DNA of 44,646 bases from Lysobacterales bacterium. GTDB lineage: Bacteria > Pseudomonadota > Gammaproteobacteria > Xanthomonadales > SZUA-5. A program made the translations under genes and the position numbers. Below are positions 17,102 through 26,752 of the stretch, piece after piece (the stretch's first letter is position 1; each line of letters begins with the position of its first letter). The notes beneath the pieces are model-generated. The model was not told where the DNA came from, did not search any database, and was given only the letters and a program-made list of their open reading frames with translations. Location: positions 1-44,646 of the forward strand of contig JALHRS010000050.1 in NCBI GenBank assembly GCA_022841325.1, given 5' to 3'.

Positions 17102-18280
17102 ATGGCGCAGAAGCCTTCCTCGCTGGACCCTTCCGATCTCTTTGACGTGCGTTCGCTGCTGTCGGACGAGGAACGCATGGTGCAGGACACGGTGGCGCGT
17201 TTCACCGATGAGAAAGTGATTCCGATCATCGGCGACTGCTTCGATCAGCACCGCTTTCCGTCGGAACTGATCCCGGAAATCGCCTCGATGGGCCTGCTCG
17301 GCTCCAGCCTGCCGGAAGAATACGGCTGCGCCAACATGAGCAGCGTCATGTACGGCCTGATCTGCCAGGAACTGGAGCGCGGCGATTCCGGCATCCGCAG
17401 CTTCGTGTCGGTGCAGTCGAGCCTGTGCATGTACCCGATCTTCGCCTTCGGCTCGGATGAGCAGCGCAAGAAGTACCTGCCGGGCATGGCCAGGGGCGAG
17501 ATCATCGGTTGCTTCGGTCTGACCGAGCCGCATGGCGGCTCCGATCCCGGCAACATGAAAACCCATGCCAAGCGCGATGGCGGCGACTGGGTCATCAATG
17601 GTTCGAAGATGTGGATCACCAACGGCGGCGTCGCCAATATCGCCATCGTCTGGGCGATGACCGAGGAAGGCATCCAGGGCTTCATTGTTGAAAAGGGCAC
17701 GCCGGGTTTTGCCACTCAGGACATCGAACGCAAGATGAGTCTGCGCGCCTCGGTGACCAGTGCGCTGTTCTTCGATGACGTGCGCGTACCCGACAGCCAG
17801 CGCCTGCCGAATGTGCGCGGCCTTAAAGGTCCGCTGTCCTGCCTGACCCAGGCCCGCTATGGCATCACCTGGGGCCCGATCGGTGCGGCCATCGCCTGCT
17901 ATCGCGACGTGCTGGAATACAGCAAGACCCGGATCATCTTCGGCAAGCCGATCGCCGGCACCCAGGCGGTGCAGCTGAAGCTGGCCGACATGGCGCGGCG
18001 GATCACGCTGGCCCAGCTGCTGTCGCTGCAGCTTGGTCGATTGAAGGATGCCGGCAACATGCAGCCCACCCAGGTCAGTCTGGCCAAGTGGAACAATGTG
18101 CGCATGGCCATCGACATCGCCCGCGAAGCCCGCGACATCCTCGGCGGCGCCGGCATTACCGTCGAATACAGCCCGATCCGCCACGGCCTGAACCTGGAAA
18201 GCGTGATCACCTACGAAGGCACTGAAACCGTGCACCAGCTGGTGGTCGGTCGCGAGATCACCGGGATCAATGCGTTCTGA
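17102..18280 (+). CDS. gcdH: Glutaryl-CoA dehydrogenase (acyl-CoA dehydrogenase family)
   Basis: An FAD enzyme oxidising and decarboxylating glutaryl-CoA to crotonyl-CoA in lysine/tryptophan/glutarate breakdown. At 392 residues it fits the family. The flavin-binding stretch GCFGLTEPHGGSDPG, TQARYGITWGPIGAA (a GCDH-type pattern) and the catalytic base E372 in TYEGTETVHQL, the GCDH position, separate it from short-chain acyl-CoA dehydrogenases. The start is ATG 17102; upstream in-frame codons encode no conserved sequence. Crotonyl-CoA would then need an enoyl-CoA hydratase; a crotonase is at 41827 but not linked. The gene is flanked by repeats on both sides and appears monocistronic. Confidence 0.88.
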   Translation: MAQKPSSLDPSDLFDVRSLLSDEERMVQDTVARFTDEKVIPIIGDCFDQHRFPSELIPEIASMGLLGSSLPEEYGCANMSSVMYGLICQELERGDSGIRSFVSVQSSLCMYPIFAFGSDEQRKKYLPGMARGEIIGCFGLTEPHGGSDPGNMKTHAKRDGGDWVINGSKMWITNGGVANIAIVWAMTEEGIQGFIVEKGTPGFATQDIERKMSLRASVTSALFFDDVRVPDSQRLPNVRGLKGPLSCLTQARYGITWGPIGAAIACYRDVLEYSKTRIIFGKPIAGTQAVQLKLADMARRITLAQLLSLQLGRLKDAGNMQPTQVSLAKWNNVRMAIDIAREARDILGGAGITVEYSPIRHGLNLESVITYEGTETVHQLVVGREITGINAF

Positions 18281-18312
18281 TCCAGATCTTGGGTGATCCG
18301 CGGCTTCACCGT

Positions 18313-18347
18313 GTCACGTAGGCCGCTGTGCGGCCAACGTGACCTAC
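18313..18347 (-). repeat. REP hairpin, family A, copy 5
   Basis: GTCACGTAGGCCGC, loop TGT, then GCGGCCAACGTGAC, followed by CTAC. The GGCCGC/GCGGCC pair differs from copies 1-2 in both arms in a compensatory way. Confidence 0.85.
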
Positions 18348-18401
18348 CCAAGCAACGGCACATGCGAGGGCTTCCGGCTTTACCTGAGATCGCGAGCTGA
18401 T

Positions 18402-18503
18402 CTCACGCGGAGACGCGGAGAGCGCGGAGAAAAGCGGGCTGCCATTTGGTTCAGCGACAGCAATTCCATGCTCTTCTCCGCGTCCTCCGCGCCTCCGCGT
18501 GAG
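18402..18503. repeat. Family F inverted repeat, copy 2 (complete)
   Basis: The left arm CTCACGCGGAGACGCGGAG and right arm CTCCGCGCCTCCGCGTGAG, each about 30 bases, are inverted around a ~40-base centre. It fills the gap between gcdH and the convergent acyltransferase gene and could terminate both. Confidence 0.8.
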
Positions 18504-18516
18504 TGGCTTTTCACGC

Positions 18517-19353
18517 CTACCGACTGGGCTGATCGTGCCCAGGGTGTGGATGCAATCCCATCGCCAACATCTCCTCGGGACCGAGCCGCCGCGCCGGCAC
18601 CCCGCCCCAGGTTTCTCCGGCACCGACCCGGGCGCCGGGCAGCAGCACTGAATGCGGCAGGATGGTGGCCCCGGCACCGACGTGGACGTCACCCATCACC
18701 GTGGCCTTTTCGCCGATGGTGGCACCGGCTTCGATCAGCACCGGTTCGATCGACAGGTGCCCGCCGCCGCCCCAATGCGCAAACAGGGTGACGCTGCCGC
18801 CGATGACCACGTCATCGCCCAGCGTGATCAGTTGTGGATCGGAGATCAGCTCGGTGTTGACGAAGGCGCGCTTGCCCAGGCGCATGCCCATGGCCCGCAG
18901 GAACCAGGGTCCGAAAGGCGTCAGCGTCACGTACAGCAGGAAGGTGTAGCGCGCCAGATAGAACAGCGCGTTGTGCAGGAACCAGGGCACGGCGGCGATC
19001 GAGTAGTAGGCACCGTGGTAGCTGCGCACGCGCGTCGGCAGGATCAGGTTGAACGCCGGAATCACCAGCAGCAGGGTAAAGCCGGAGAGCAGGAAGGCCA
19101 GCCCGAAGCCTGCCCCGGCCAGCGGCCAGCGCATTCCTGAGTCGAAAGTCAGCGCCCAGGGCAACCAGTGAGCCAACATCATCAGCGCCGGAGACAGTGC
19201 CAGTGCGATGGCTGCCACCAGGATCACGTAAACCAGCAGCACCGCGAGCAGATGGGCGATCCTGCCGAAACGCCTGATCAGGCGGTCGAGCAGGCCTCTC
19301 GGCCCGGCCGGGCGCGCTTGACCGGATGGTGTCGGGATGCCGCTGGGGTGCAT
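18517..19353 (-). CDS. Membrane-anchored left-handed beta-helix acyltransferase-like protein
   Basis: A 278-residue protein with about three to four hydrophobic segments in the first ~150 residues (IAHLLAVLLVYVILVAAIAL, then a segment around LAFLLSGFTLLLVIPAF). A C-terminal left-handed beta-helix follows (about 165-255), with hexapeptide-like turns in VIGGSVTLFAH, VLIEAGATIGEKATV and VHVGAGATILPHSVL, ending GGVPARRL as in many hexapeptide O-acyltransferases. A similar membrane-plus-beta-helix layout occurs in the C-terminal part of some NRPS-like (Pls/poly-amino-acid) proteins. The acceptor is unknown. ATG 19353 was chosen because the upstream frame is not conserved-looking; ATG 19392 is an alternative. 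Monocistronic on the minus strand. Confidence 0.7.
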   Translation of the reverse strand: MHPSGIPTPSGQARPAGPRGLLDRLIRRFGRIAHLLAVLLVYVILVAAIALALSPALMMLAHWLPWALTFDSGMRWPLAGAGFGLAFLLSGFTLLLVIPAFNLILPTRVRSYHGAYYSIAAVPWFLHNALFYLARYTFLLYVTLTPFGPWFLRAMGMRLGKRAFVNTELISDPQLITLGDDVVIGGSVTLFAHWGGGGHLSIEPVLIEAGATIGEKATVMGDVHVGAGATILPHSVLLPGARVGAGETWGGVPARRLGPEEMLAMGLHPHPGHDQPSR

Positions 19354-19604
19354 GGGTGCTCGCGATCCAGTGCGGAACGGGCATCTACGCATGTCAGGGG
19401 TGCAGCTGTCTACAGGCGCTCCGGGACGGGCTGCACGAATGTCTCGGCACGCGGCTGAGTAGAAACACCCAGGCACAGCCCGGGGAGATCGCCCAGCGGG
19501 CGCCGTGGCAAACACCGTTGAGCTAACGTGGGCTCAGCTCATGCTGGAACAGGGTCCATGCGAAACCTGATCTCACTCCTTCAAACGACTCCCGAGGAAT
19601 GCTC

Positions 19605-20609
19605 ATGTCGATATCGAAACTTGCTGCACCGCTCTGCCTGACAATGCTGTGTGGGCTGACGCCCGGACTCGCTCATTCGCAGGCTGCCATCAGCGAGGCT
19701 GAGCGCCAGCTCGACTCCGCCCAGCTGCAACTGCAGCTGGCCAGACAGGCGCAAGTCGCCGGGCTCAAGGAAATCACGGCGAACTGCGTCGCGGCGCCGA
19801 TCAGCACCACGGTCAGCGGTGCGGTGTGGACCTTCGAGACCCAGACCAGCGCCACCGCGCGCGTGCGCGGCAGCCTCTGGCGGGTGCCCTGCGCGGGCAC
19901 CGATTCGCAGCTGATTCTGACGCTGCAGCCGATTGTCGGAACGCCCTTCGTCTGCGGCAGCGATCTGGAAATCCGCGTCGGCGCGGCGGTCAGCAGCCGG
20001 CTGTTCCTGGACAGCAATCCGAACGACGGTGTCGCCACCGACTTCTGCGGCAATCTGGCTGCGACCACCTCCTTCGTCATCAATAACGTCGGGGCCGGAT
20101 TCAGCTTCGACGACGATGCCGCCTTCACCCTGAACTTCCGCAGCAGCATCGGCCTCAGCAGCAGTGTGACGATCCCGGCCTTCAACCCCTCACTGCACCT
20201 CGGTACCAGCCTGGCTGCCACGATCACCGGCAGCCTCAGCGGCAGCTACTACGCCTCTGCCCGAACCGGCGAAGGCGTGCAGGTCGAGGTCGGGCGCATC
20301 GGCTCGCGCCGGGTGCTGTTCCTGACCTGGTACACCTATTTCCAGGGACAGCAACGCTGGATCGTCGGCAGCGCCGATCTGAGCGCCGGCGCGACGCTGG
20401 TCACCGTACCCTTGTTTGTCACCACCGGCGGCCAGTTCGGCAGTAGCTTCAACCCTACCCAGGTCAGCATGAGTAGCTGGGGCAGCGCCACCCTGGAGTT
20501 CCCGAACTGCTCGTCGCTGCGCTTTCAGTGGAGTGAGAATGCCGGCGCCAGTGGCGAGTACCTGTACGCCCGCTCGATGGAAGGGCTGGATGGGGTGCTC
20601 TGTCTCTGA
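19605..20609 (+). CDS. Secreted protein with WYTY-type beta domain
   Basis: A 334-residue exported protein with signal peptide MSISKLAAPLCLTMLCGLTPGLAHS. A short helical segment follows, then a beta-rich region with several Cys. The C-terminal domain (about 200-334) has the pattern GSYYASARTGEGVQVEVG, LFLTWYTYFQGQQRW and VTTGGQFGSSFNP. This domain is common in secreted Xanthomonadales proteins and is repeated in the protein at 39067-40560 (WYVYGADGKVLW, WYTYGADGKAMW). No enzymatic motif is visible and its function is unknown. ATG 19605 has GAGGA six bases upstream; the ATG at 19599 is too close to it. It precedes the kinase operon by 213 bases in the same direction and may or may not belong to it. 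Confidence 0.7.
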   Translation: MSISKLAAPLCLTMLCGLTPGLAHSQAAISEAERQLDSAQLQLQLARQAQVAGLKEITANCVAAPISTTVSGAVWTFETQTSATARVRGSLWRVPCAGTDSQLILTLQPIVGTPFVCGSDLEIRVGAAVSSRLFLDSNPNDGVATDFCGNLAATTSFVINNVGAGFSFDDDAAFTLNFRSSIGLSSSVTIPAFNPSLHLGTSLAATITGSLSGSYYASARTGEGVQVEVGRIGSRRVLFLTWYTYFQGQQRWIVGSADLSAGATLVTVPLFVTTGGQFGSSFNPTQVSMSSWGSATLEFPNCSSLRFQWSENAGASGEYLYARSMEGLDGVLCL

Positions 20610-20822
20610 GGTCAGAAGGCGGGTGCCGGGTCAGCCGCGGAGGCTGGCCCGGCAGCTCGCAGAAGCGCCAATGGCGCTCTGGGAAGCGTTGCGGTTTGCA
20701 AGTTTTGCGAAGACGGGCCTGCCGGCTCTGACATTGCCCACCCGATTCCGGCATACACTTGGGCCGGGTCGCCAGATTCGGCGTCGGCACGCTCGGTCGA
20801 CCACTAGAGCTCGGAGATCATC

Positions 20823-21674
20823 GTGCACAAGCGCTTCGTAGGTATCGTCGTCACCCTAAGCCTGCTGCTGGCAGGCAATATGGCCCGTGCCGGCGGCGTC
20901 AACACCGTCATCGTTGACGGAACCAGGGCGGTGACCACCATCTCGCTACCCAGGCCCGGCGGCGGAAGTTTCGATGCGGTCCTGGAACTTGAGTTCAACA
21001 ACCCACAGAACCTGACGGTGGCCTGTCTGGGTATTGGCGCTGCCGTGCTCGACTCAGCGGCCATTGCCGGAATCCAGACGCGCCTGCCGGACCCGATCAA
21101 CCAGATCGTCGACCCGAACTTCCCGGTACTCATCACCGTGGAGCCACCCGCGGGCTGCGGACTGGCGTTCGAGGATGAGTATCAGGTCAGCCTGATCTCC
21201 AGCAATCTGGTCTACCAGAACTTCTCACCCTATCGATTGATGAAGGCACCGACAGGCGCCAGCTTCCGCGACATCACGCTGTCGGTGACCGCTGGCAGCG
21301 TCCGCACCAGGGGCTGCGGAGGCAGTTTCTCGGAGTTCCTCATCGTACTGGACCCTCTGCAAAACTACGCGCTGCAGACGCAGTTCGGGTTCTCGACACT
21401 GAATACGCTGCTGGCCGACCCGGCCTTCGGACCAACGGCGCGACAGACCCTACAGGCGGACGCCGAGCTCAGTCGCGCGGCTTTCGACGCCAACGATTAT
21501 CCGGCGGCGATTGCGCGGATCGAGGATCTGTTGGCCCATGCCACCGTGCTGCGCGGTTCGGCGCTGCCCAATCATTGGCGCTCGCAGCGCGATATGCTCA
21601 ACCTCAAGGGTGAGGTTGCCAGCCTGGGCTTGCACCTCAAGTTCCTGCTAACCCGCCTGAACGGGGTGCCGTGA
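20823..21674 (+). CDS. Exported protein of unknown function, first gene of kinase operon
   Basis: A 283-residue protein with a signal peptide (MHKRFVGIVVTLSLLLAGNMARA), so periplasmic or secreted. The middle part is beta-rich with four Cys that could form disulfides (VACLG, AGCGLAF, TRGCGG). The last 80 residues are helical (NDYPAAIARIEDLLAHATVL) and resemble a single TPR-like hairpin. I do not recognise a functional family. The GTG start has GGAG eight bases upstream; no ATG fits better. It ends 16 bases before the FHA-GAF gene, so it is likely the first gene of that operon and could supply the extracytoplasmic input for the otherwise cytoplasmic signalling proteins. Confidence 0.65.
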   Translation: MHKRFVGIVVTLSLLLAGNMARAGGVNTVIVDGTRAVTTISLPRPGGGSFDAVLELEFNNPQNLTVACLGIGAAVLDSAAIAGIQTRLPDPINQIVDPNFPVLITVEPPAGCGLAFEDEYQVSLISSNLVYQNFSPYRLMKAPTGASFRDITLSVTAGSVRTRGCGGSFSEFLIVLDPLQNYALQTQFGFSTLNTLLADPAFGPTARQTLQADAELSRAAFDANDYPAAIARIEDLLAHATVLRGSALPNHWRSQRDMLNLKGEVASLGLHLKFLLTRLNGVP

Positions 21675-21690
21675 TGGAGCCTATGTCGAC

Positions 21691-22623
21691 GTGCCTGCGA
21701 AGCTGAGCATCCACATCCCCGAAAGTGCCGTCGCCATCCACTTGCTGGCGGAAGAGGGAGATGTGGTGCTCGGCCGCGATCCGGAGGCGGAGATTCATTT
21801 GCGACACCCCTCGGTTTCACGCCGTCACGCCCGATTGCACTGCGACAAGGCCGGCCATTGGCTGCTGCATGACCTGAACTCCAAGAACGGCACCCGCGTC
21901 AATGGCGTGCTGGTCGGAATGGCGCCGCTGGAACACGGCCGCTGGTTCGCGCTGGGCGATGTCTATTGCGAATTCGAGATCATCGATTTCCGCATGCAGG
22001 CGCTGATGCAATCGCGTGCTGCAGAACGCCGAAGCGCATCGGCGGCCTGGAGCCGACGCCTGCAGGCGGACACGGATCTGCAGCAGGTCCTCACCGATCT
22101 ACTGAGTGCGATCGCGCAGGTTGCCGAATGCCAGCGTGCATTCCTGCTGACCGCCGACGGCAGTGCCGGTCTGAAAGTCGCCGCCTGCCTCGCGGTTCAG
22201 CCACAGGATCTGCTGAGTGCCGCCTTCTCGGGCAGTCGCAGCGCCGTCGACCGGGTGTTGAGCGAACGGCGCCCGGTGTTTCTATCGAACCGGCAGGACC
22301 GGGCGTGGCTCGGGGAACGTGCAAGCGTGGTCGACCAGGGCATCCAGGCCCTCGCCTGCCTGCCACTGATTCACGACGATGAATTGCTCGGTCTGGTCTA
22401 TGCCGACACCTCCGACGAGGCGCGGGCCTTCAGCGAGCTGGATGCGGAACTGCTGGGAGCACTGGTCGGGCATGCGAGCTCCGCGCTGGCGGCCCGACGC
22501 ATGTCCGAACAGCTCGGTGCACTCTCGGCCTGGGTCGCTGTCGATGCAAAAGGTCACAGCCAGATCGGCGGCCCACCGGCAACCTGGACTAGACTGGAGC
22601 GCGACGCGGTACCGCCGCAGTGA
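21691..22623 (+). CDS. FHA-GAF domain signalling protein
   Basis: A cytoplasmic 310-residue protein. The FHA domain (about 5-95) has the phosphothreonine-binding motif set VLGRDPEAEIHLR, SVSRRHARLH and NSKNGTRVNG. A GAF domain (about 125-275) follows. There is no catalytic domain, so it is probably an adaptor that docks on phosphorylated threonines of the adjacent Ser/Thr kinase and binds a small ligand. The start is GTG 21691; GGAG is 11 bases upstream, rather far. ATGs nearby are in other frames. The stop overlaps the start of the kinase gene by four bases (GTGA). Confidence 0.82.
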   Translation: MPAKLSIHIPESAVAIHLLAEEGDVVLGRDPEAEIHLRHPSVSRRHARLHCDKAGHWLLHDLNSKNGTRVNGVLVGMAPLEHGRWFALGDVYCEFEIIDFRMQALMQSRAAERRSASAAWSRRLQADTDLQQVLTDLLSAIAQVAECQRAFLLTADGSAGLKVAACLAVQPQDLLSAAFSGSRSAVDRVLSERRPVFLSNRQDRAWLGERASVVDQGIQALACLPLIHDDELLGLVYADTSDEARAFSELDAELLGALVGHASSALAARRMSEQLGALSAWVAVDAKGHSQIGGPPATWTRLERDAVPPQ

Positions 22624-25600
22624 CAGGCCCGGTTCGTCAATTGCAGCCCGATACGCTCGTCAACAAGGACACATTCACCGGAAAGCTGGCTGCGGCCGAG
22701 CTGAGTCCGGGCACTGTTGTCGCAGAGCGGTTCCGAGTCGTGCAATTGCTGGGCATGGGCGGCATGGGTCTAGTCTATCGGGCGCACGACCTGGAACTGG
22801 ACATCGATGTCGCCCTGAAACTGCTCCGCCCCGAACTGGCAAGCCGCCGCGACGCTTTCGAGCGCTTTCGCCACGAACTGCTGCTGGCGCGTCAGGTCTC
22901 GAGCCCGCACGTGGTCCGTATCCACGATCTGGTCAAGCACGAAAACTCCTGGCTGATCAGCATGGACTACGTGCCGGGCATGTCGCTGGAGCGCATGCTC
23001 GACCAGAAGGGCTCGCTGCCGCCGGATCAGGCCCTGAAGATGCTGCGGCAACTGGCGCTGGGACTGGCGGCCGCTCATCGAAGCGGTGTCGTCCATCGCG
23101 ATCTCAAACCCGCCAATGTGCTGATCAACGAAAAGGGCGAAGCCTGTATCACCGACTTTGGGGTGGCCCGCTCGGCTGGAGAAACCGGCATCACCGACAG
23201 CGGCATCATCATCGGCACACCGGCCTATCTGTCGCCGGAGCAGGCACGCGCCGACCCGCTCGATGGCCGCAGTGATCTCTACGCCCTCGGCCTGATCTTC
23301 TTCGAGATGCTGACCGGCACCCTGCCCTTTCGCGGCGGCACTCCGGCAGAGATGATGATGCAGCGGATCGTGCGCGAGCCACCCTCGGTAGCGACCGTCA
23401 AGCCGGAGCTGCCAGGTTTTGTCGTGCGCATGTGCGCGCATCTGCTCGCTCTTAAACCGGCGCACCGTTTCCAGACCGCCGATGAGGTCATCGCGGCAAT
23501 CGACAACCGCAATCTGCCTGCAGCCGCCCGGGAGCGGCAATTCCGGATCGCAACTGCGCTGGCAACAGTGCTGCTGGTTGCCGCCGGGATTGGCTTCATG
23601 CAGTGGCGCACGCAGCAGGGGCTTCCGGATGTTCCGGCTATCGCCCAGGTCAATGCCACGCCGCTGGATATCGCCGCCCTGCCGTTGCTGGTCTCCGGTG
23701 ATGGTCCCGCAGACACCGAACTGGCCGAAGGGATCAGCCGCATCCTGGCAGATGATCTGGCCAGCCGACCCGAGATCAACGGTGCTGATTTCCTGCGGGT
23801 GCGCCGCTCGCTGGCCGAGCTACGCTTCGACGCCGAGGCAGCGCGACGGCAGCTGCCGCGGGTGTTCGAAGTCAGCAACGCCAGGCAACTGTTGACCGGA
23901 ACGCTGGCGCGCGATGCCGAGGACCGCCGCTCACTTACCCTCAGCGTCTGGCAGCCAGGCGCGGCAGAGGCTGCCTGGTCTCGCTCCAGCCAGTTCGTGG
24001 CAATCGCCGACCTGCCGGGCGAACTGGCGCGAATGCAGCAGGCACTGTACGACTATCTCGGCCTGGCCCATGCGCCGCAGACCTGGCCCGGAACCGACGT
24101 GCTGGCGGGTATCGGGAAACTCAGCCAGCAAACGCCCGCGGCCGAGATCATTACTGAACTGGCAGACCTGGCGCAGATCCAGCCCAGTCCCTCACTGTGG
24201 TGGGCGCTGATGGAAGCACTGGATCGCGCCTCGCGGAATGCCGAACTGGCCCGCATTGCCCAGCATGCGCGCGATGCCCTGGCTGACGATCAGGGCTTCG
24301 CGGCACGAAAGGCAAAGGCCTATGCCCTGCTGATTCTCGGCGAGCACGCAACGGCACTGACGGCATTTCGCGAGCTTCTGAACGAGGCGCCGCACAACAA
24401 CATGCTGGGCCTGCTGCTGGCGCGTGCTCAGGCGGATCAGGGCAGTTTCGATGCCGCCATCCAGACCCTCTCGAAGATCGTCGGTGATGACCAGCGCAAC
24501 GTGGATGCCTGGTACGGACTCGGCAAGTACTCGATCCAGTCTGGAGACTCCAAACGCGCAGTCGATGAATATCTGGTTCGTGCCCAGGTTGTCGCCAACC
24601 GGCTGGAGGACGTCCGGATGCAGGCCGAAGTTGGCAATGCCCTGGGCATCGGCTACCGCCGTCTCGGCCAGTTCGACGCTGGGGCGGAGCGCTTCCAGTA
24701 TGCGGCGAACTTGTATGGTTCCATCAGCGACACCCGCGGAGAAGCCACGGCGCTGCGCAACCTGGCCACCGTGCGAACCATCCAGGGCGATTTCGAGACT
24801 GCTGGCAGTATCCTGGCGCGGGTTCAGGGCATCGTCGACACCCTGGGCGACAGCGTGGCCTCGGCCGATCTGGCCAATGCCAAGGGACTGCTCGCCGAGG
24901 AACAGGGCGACTACCAGAATGCGCTGGAGGGCTACCGCGACGCCCTGCGCCTGCGTCAGTCCCAGGGCGATCTGCGTCTGATCGGTGAAAGCCAGATCAA
25001 CGTCGGATTCTGCTATTTCCAGCTGGGAGAATTCGACAACGCCCAGACCTACTGGCAGCAAGCAACCGCCACCTACAACCAGATCGATGACCGGGCCGGC
25101 CTCGTGCACGCGCGTCAGAGCCTGGGATTGGCGGAGATGGCCAGTGGCAACTGGCGGCAGGCCAGGCAGACGCTGGAAGACGCGCTGCGGGAATCGGAAA
25201 GCATGCAGATGGCCGAGGAGACCAGCGTCACCCAGGCCGGACTGGCGGAGCTCGATCACCTTGAAGGGCAGATGGCCAGCGCGCTGGCCATGTCGCAAAG
25301 GGCACTGGACACCTTCCGTCAGCGCGAGGATCAGCGCGGCATCATCGAAATGAAACTGTTGCAGAGTGCGGTGTATGCCGATCTTGGCGACTGGGCGAGC
25401 GCCGAGGAAGCGCTGGCCGGACTCGCCAGCGCGAGCATCAGCAACGGTGAGCAGGCCAGCCTGCTGGCATGGCGAATCGGCGAAATAGCATTGGGACGGG
25501 AAGACCCGGAGGCGGCTCTGAAGGCCGCCGACGATGCCATCACCCAGGCCGGCAAGAGCAATAGCCGCGGAGCCGAGCTGTCGGCGCGGTTGTTGCGGGC

Positions 25601-25973
25601 ACGGTCATTGCTGGCGCTTCGGCGGACCGATGCGGCGACGCGAGAACTGACCGAGGTCCGTCAAGGTCTGACTCGCTATGCCAGCGTTCCGCTGCGCTTG
25701 CAGCTGGCCGAAACCGAGTTGCAGATGCCCGCAATCGATGTGCCTTCGGTCTATCTTCAGGCGCGTTCGCTGCTGGCCCGACTGCCAGCCTATGCCCGCG
25801 CCTTCCTGATCCACTCACATGCCGCAGCGCGACTGCAGTCGCAGGGAGCTGCCGATGCCTTGGCCAGCGCCCGCAAGAGCTATGCCGAACTGAAGACACA
25901 GGTTCCGCCGGCGCAGCTGGAGTCTCTCGGCCGCCTTGCCGAAGCAGCCGGCTTATCCCGGGAGCTCCCATGA
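22620..25973 (+). CDS. Transmembrane Ser/Thr protein kinase with TPR repeats
   Basis: A Hanks-type kinase of 1117 residues. The kinase domain (about 38-300) has G-loop GMGGMG, K67 in VALKLL, catalytic HRDLKPAN (D161), DFG (D179) and APE-like GTPAYLSPEQ. One membrane helix lies at about 308-328 (ATALATVLLVAAGIGF). A ~200-residue region is followed by a long TPR solenoid (about 530-1100). By topology the TPR half would be periplasmic, or the hydrophobic segment may only be a tether. TPR-bearing kinases usually recruit partner proteins. The GTG start overlaps the FHA-GAF stop and its own stop overlaps the histidine kinase start (ATGA). FHA domains bind pThr, so the neighbour is a likely first substrate or adaptor. 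Confidence 0.9.
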   Translation: MTGPVRQLQPDTLVNKDTFTGKLAAAELSPGTVVAERFRVVQLLGMGGMGLVYRAHDLELDIDVALKLLRPELASRRDAFERFRHELLLARQVSSPHVVRIHDLVKHENSWLISMDYVPGMSLERMLDQKGSLPPDQALKMLRQLALGLAAAHRSGVVHRDLKPANVLINEKGEACITDFGVARSAGETGITDSGIIIGTPAYLSPEQARADPLDGRSDLYALGLIFFEMLTGTLPFRGGTPAEMMMQRIVREPPSVATVKPELPGFVVRMCAHLLALKPAHRFQTADEVIAAIDNRNLPAAARERQFRIATALATVLLVAAGIGFMQWRTQQGLPDVPAIAQVNATPLDIAALPLLVSGDGPADTELAEGISRILADDLASRPEINGADFLRVRRSLAELRFDAEAARRQLPRVFEVSNARQLLTGTLARDAEDRRSLTLSVWQPGAAEAAWSRSSQFVAIADLPGELARMQQALYDYLGLAHAPQTWPGTDVLAGIGKLSQQTPAAEIITELADLAQIQPSPSLWWALMEALDRASRNAELARIAQHARDALADDQGFAARKAKAYALLILGEHATALTAFRELLNEAPHNNMLGLLLARAQADQGSFDAAIQTLSKIVGDDQRNVDAWYGLGKYSIQSGDSKRAVDEYLVRAQVVANRLEDVRMQAEVGNALGIGYRRLGQFDAGAERFQYAANLYGSISDTRGEATALRNLATVRTIQGDFETAGSILARVQGIVDTLGDSVASADLANAKGLLAEEQGDYQNALEGYRDALRLRQSQGDLRLIGESQINVGFCYFQLGEFDNAQTYWQQATATYNQIDDRAGLVHARQSLGLAEMASGNWRQARQTLEDALRESESMQMAEETSVTQAGLAELDHLEGQMASALAMSQRALDTFRQREDQRGIIEMKLLQSAVYADLGDWASAEEALAGLASASISNGEQASLLAWRIGEIALGREDPEAALKAADDAITQAGKSNSRGAELSARLLRARSLLALRRTDAATRELTEVRQGLTRYASVPLRLQLAETELQMPAIDVPSVYLQARSLLARLPAYARAFLIHSHAAARLQSQGAADALASARKSYAELKTQVPPAQLESLGRLAEAAGLSRELP

Positions 25974-26752
25974 ACTCACCTCCATCCGCCAACGCCGCCA
26001 TGATCGATCCCGAGGATCTGCGTCGACAGCTGCTGCAACTGGGCGAGCAACAGCAGAGGCTGGTGGCGCAGTTGCAGTCGGGCGAGCAGCACTTCAGGCA
26101 ACTGGCGCGCTCGGTGTGGCGGGTGCAGGAGGATGAGCGCCGGCGGCTTGCGCGCGAGTTGCACGATGGCATCGGCCAGCATCTGACGGCACTGCGACAT
26201 CGTCTGGACGGGCTGGCCCGCGGCGATGGCCTGGCCACCGAGCAATCTCTGCGGCAGGCGCTGGAACTGTGCGACACCGCCATTGGCGAGACCCGGACGC
26301 TGTCGCGGCTGCTACGGCCACAGATTCTGGATGATCTGGGCCTGGAAGCTGCACTGCGCTGGCTGGCAAGGCAATTTGGGGAAAGTTCAAGTTGCCACGT
26401 CGAGGTTGCCGTCAGCGAACTGCCCGACCCGCTCGACAGCGATCTTTGCACGCTGGTCTTCCGGGTGGCTCAGGAGGCGCTCACAAATGCCGCCAAGCAC
26501 GCCCAGGCTGGCAGCGTGGTGTTGCGGGTGAGTCGCCGCGGCAAGCATCTGCAGCTGCTGATCGTTGATGATGGCGCGGGCTGCGATCTGAACGCCGCCT
26601 GGGCACGCTCGAGCAGCGGCCAGAGCACCGGCCTTGCCAGCATGCGCGAGCGCGTGCGCCTCTTCGGCGGCCAGTTCCACGTGCAATCGCAACCTGGCGA
26701 AGGGCTGCAGTTGCGCGTGAACCTGCCGCTTGATCCGGAGGAAGTGCGTTGA
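25970..26752 (+). CDS. Soluble sensor histidine kinase (NarX/LiaS type, HisKA_3)
   Basis: A 260-residue two-component kinase without a membrane segment or a recognisable sensor domain. An N-terminal coiled coil (about 15-45) leads to the dimerisation/phosphoacceptor helix with H65 in RELHDGIGQHL. The HATPase_c domain has an N-box (NAAKHAQAG), G1 (DDGAG) and G2 (GLASMRERVRLFGG). It should phosphorylate the response regulator encoded next. Because it lacks an input domain, the signal may come through the upstream Ser/Thr kinase or FHA-GAF protein; this is inference from gene order. Start ATG overlaps the kinase stop (ATGA). Confidence 0.9.
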   Translation: MNSPPSANAAMIDPEDLRRQLLQLGEQQQRLVAQLQSGEQHFRQLARSVWRVQEDERRRLARELHDGIGQHLTALRHRLDGLARGDGLATEQSLRQALELCDTAIGETRTLSRLLRPQILDDLGLEAALRWLARQFGESSSCHVEVAVSELPDPLDSDLCTLVFRVAQEALTNAAKHAQAGSVVLRVSRRGKHLQLLIVDDGAGCDLNAAWARSSSGQSTGLASMRERVRLFGGQFHVQSQPGEGLQLRVNLPLDPEEVR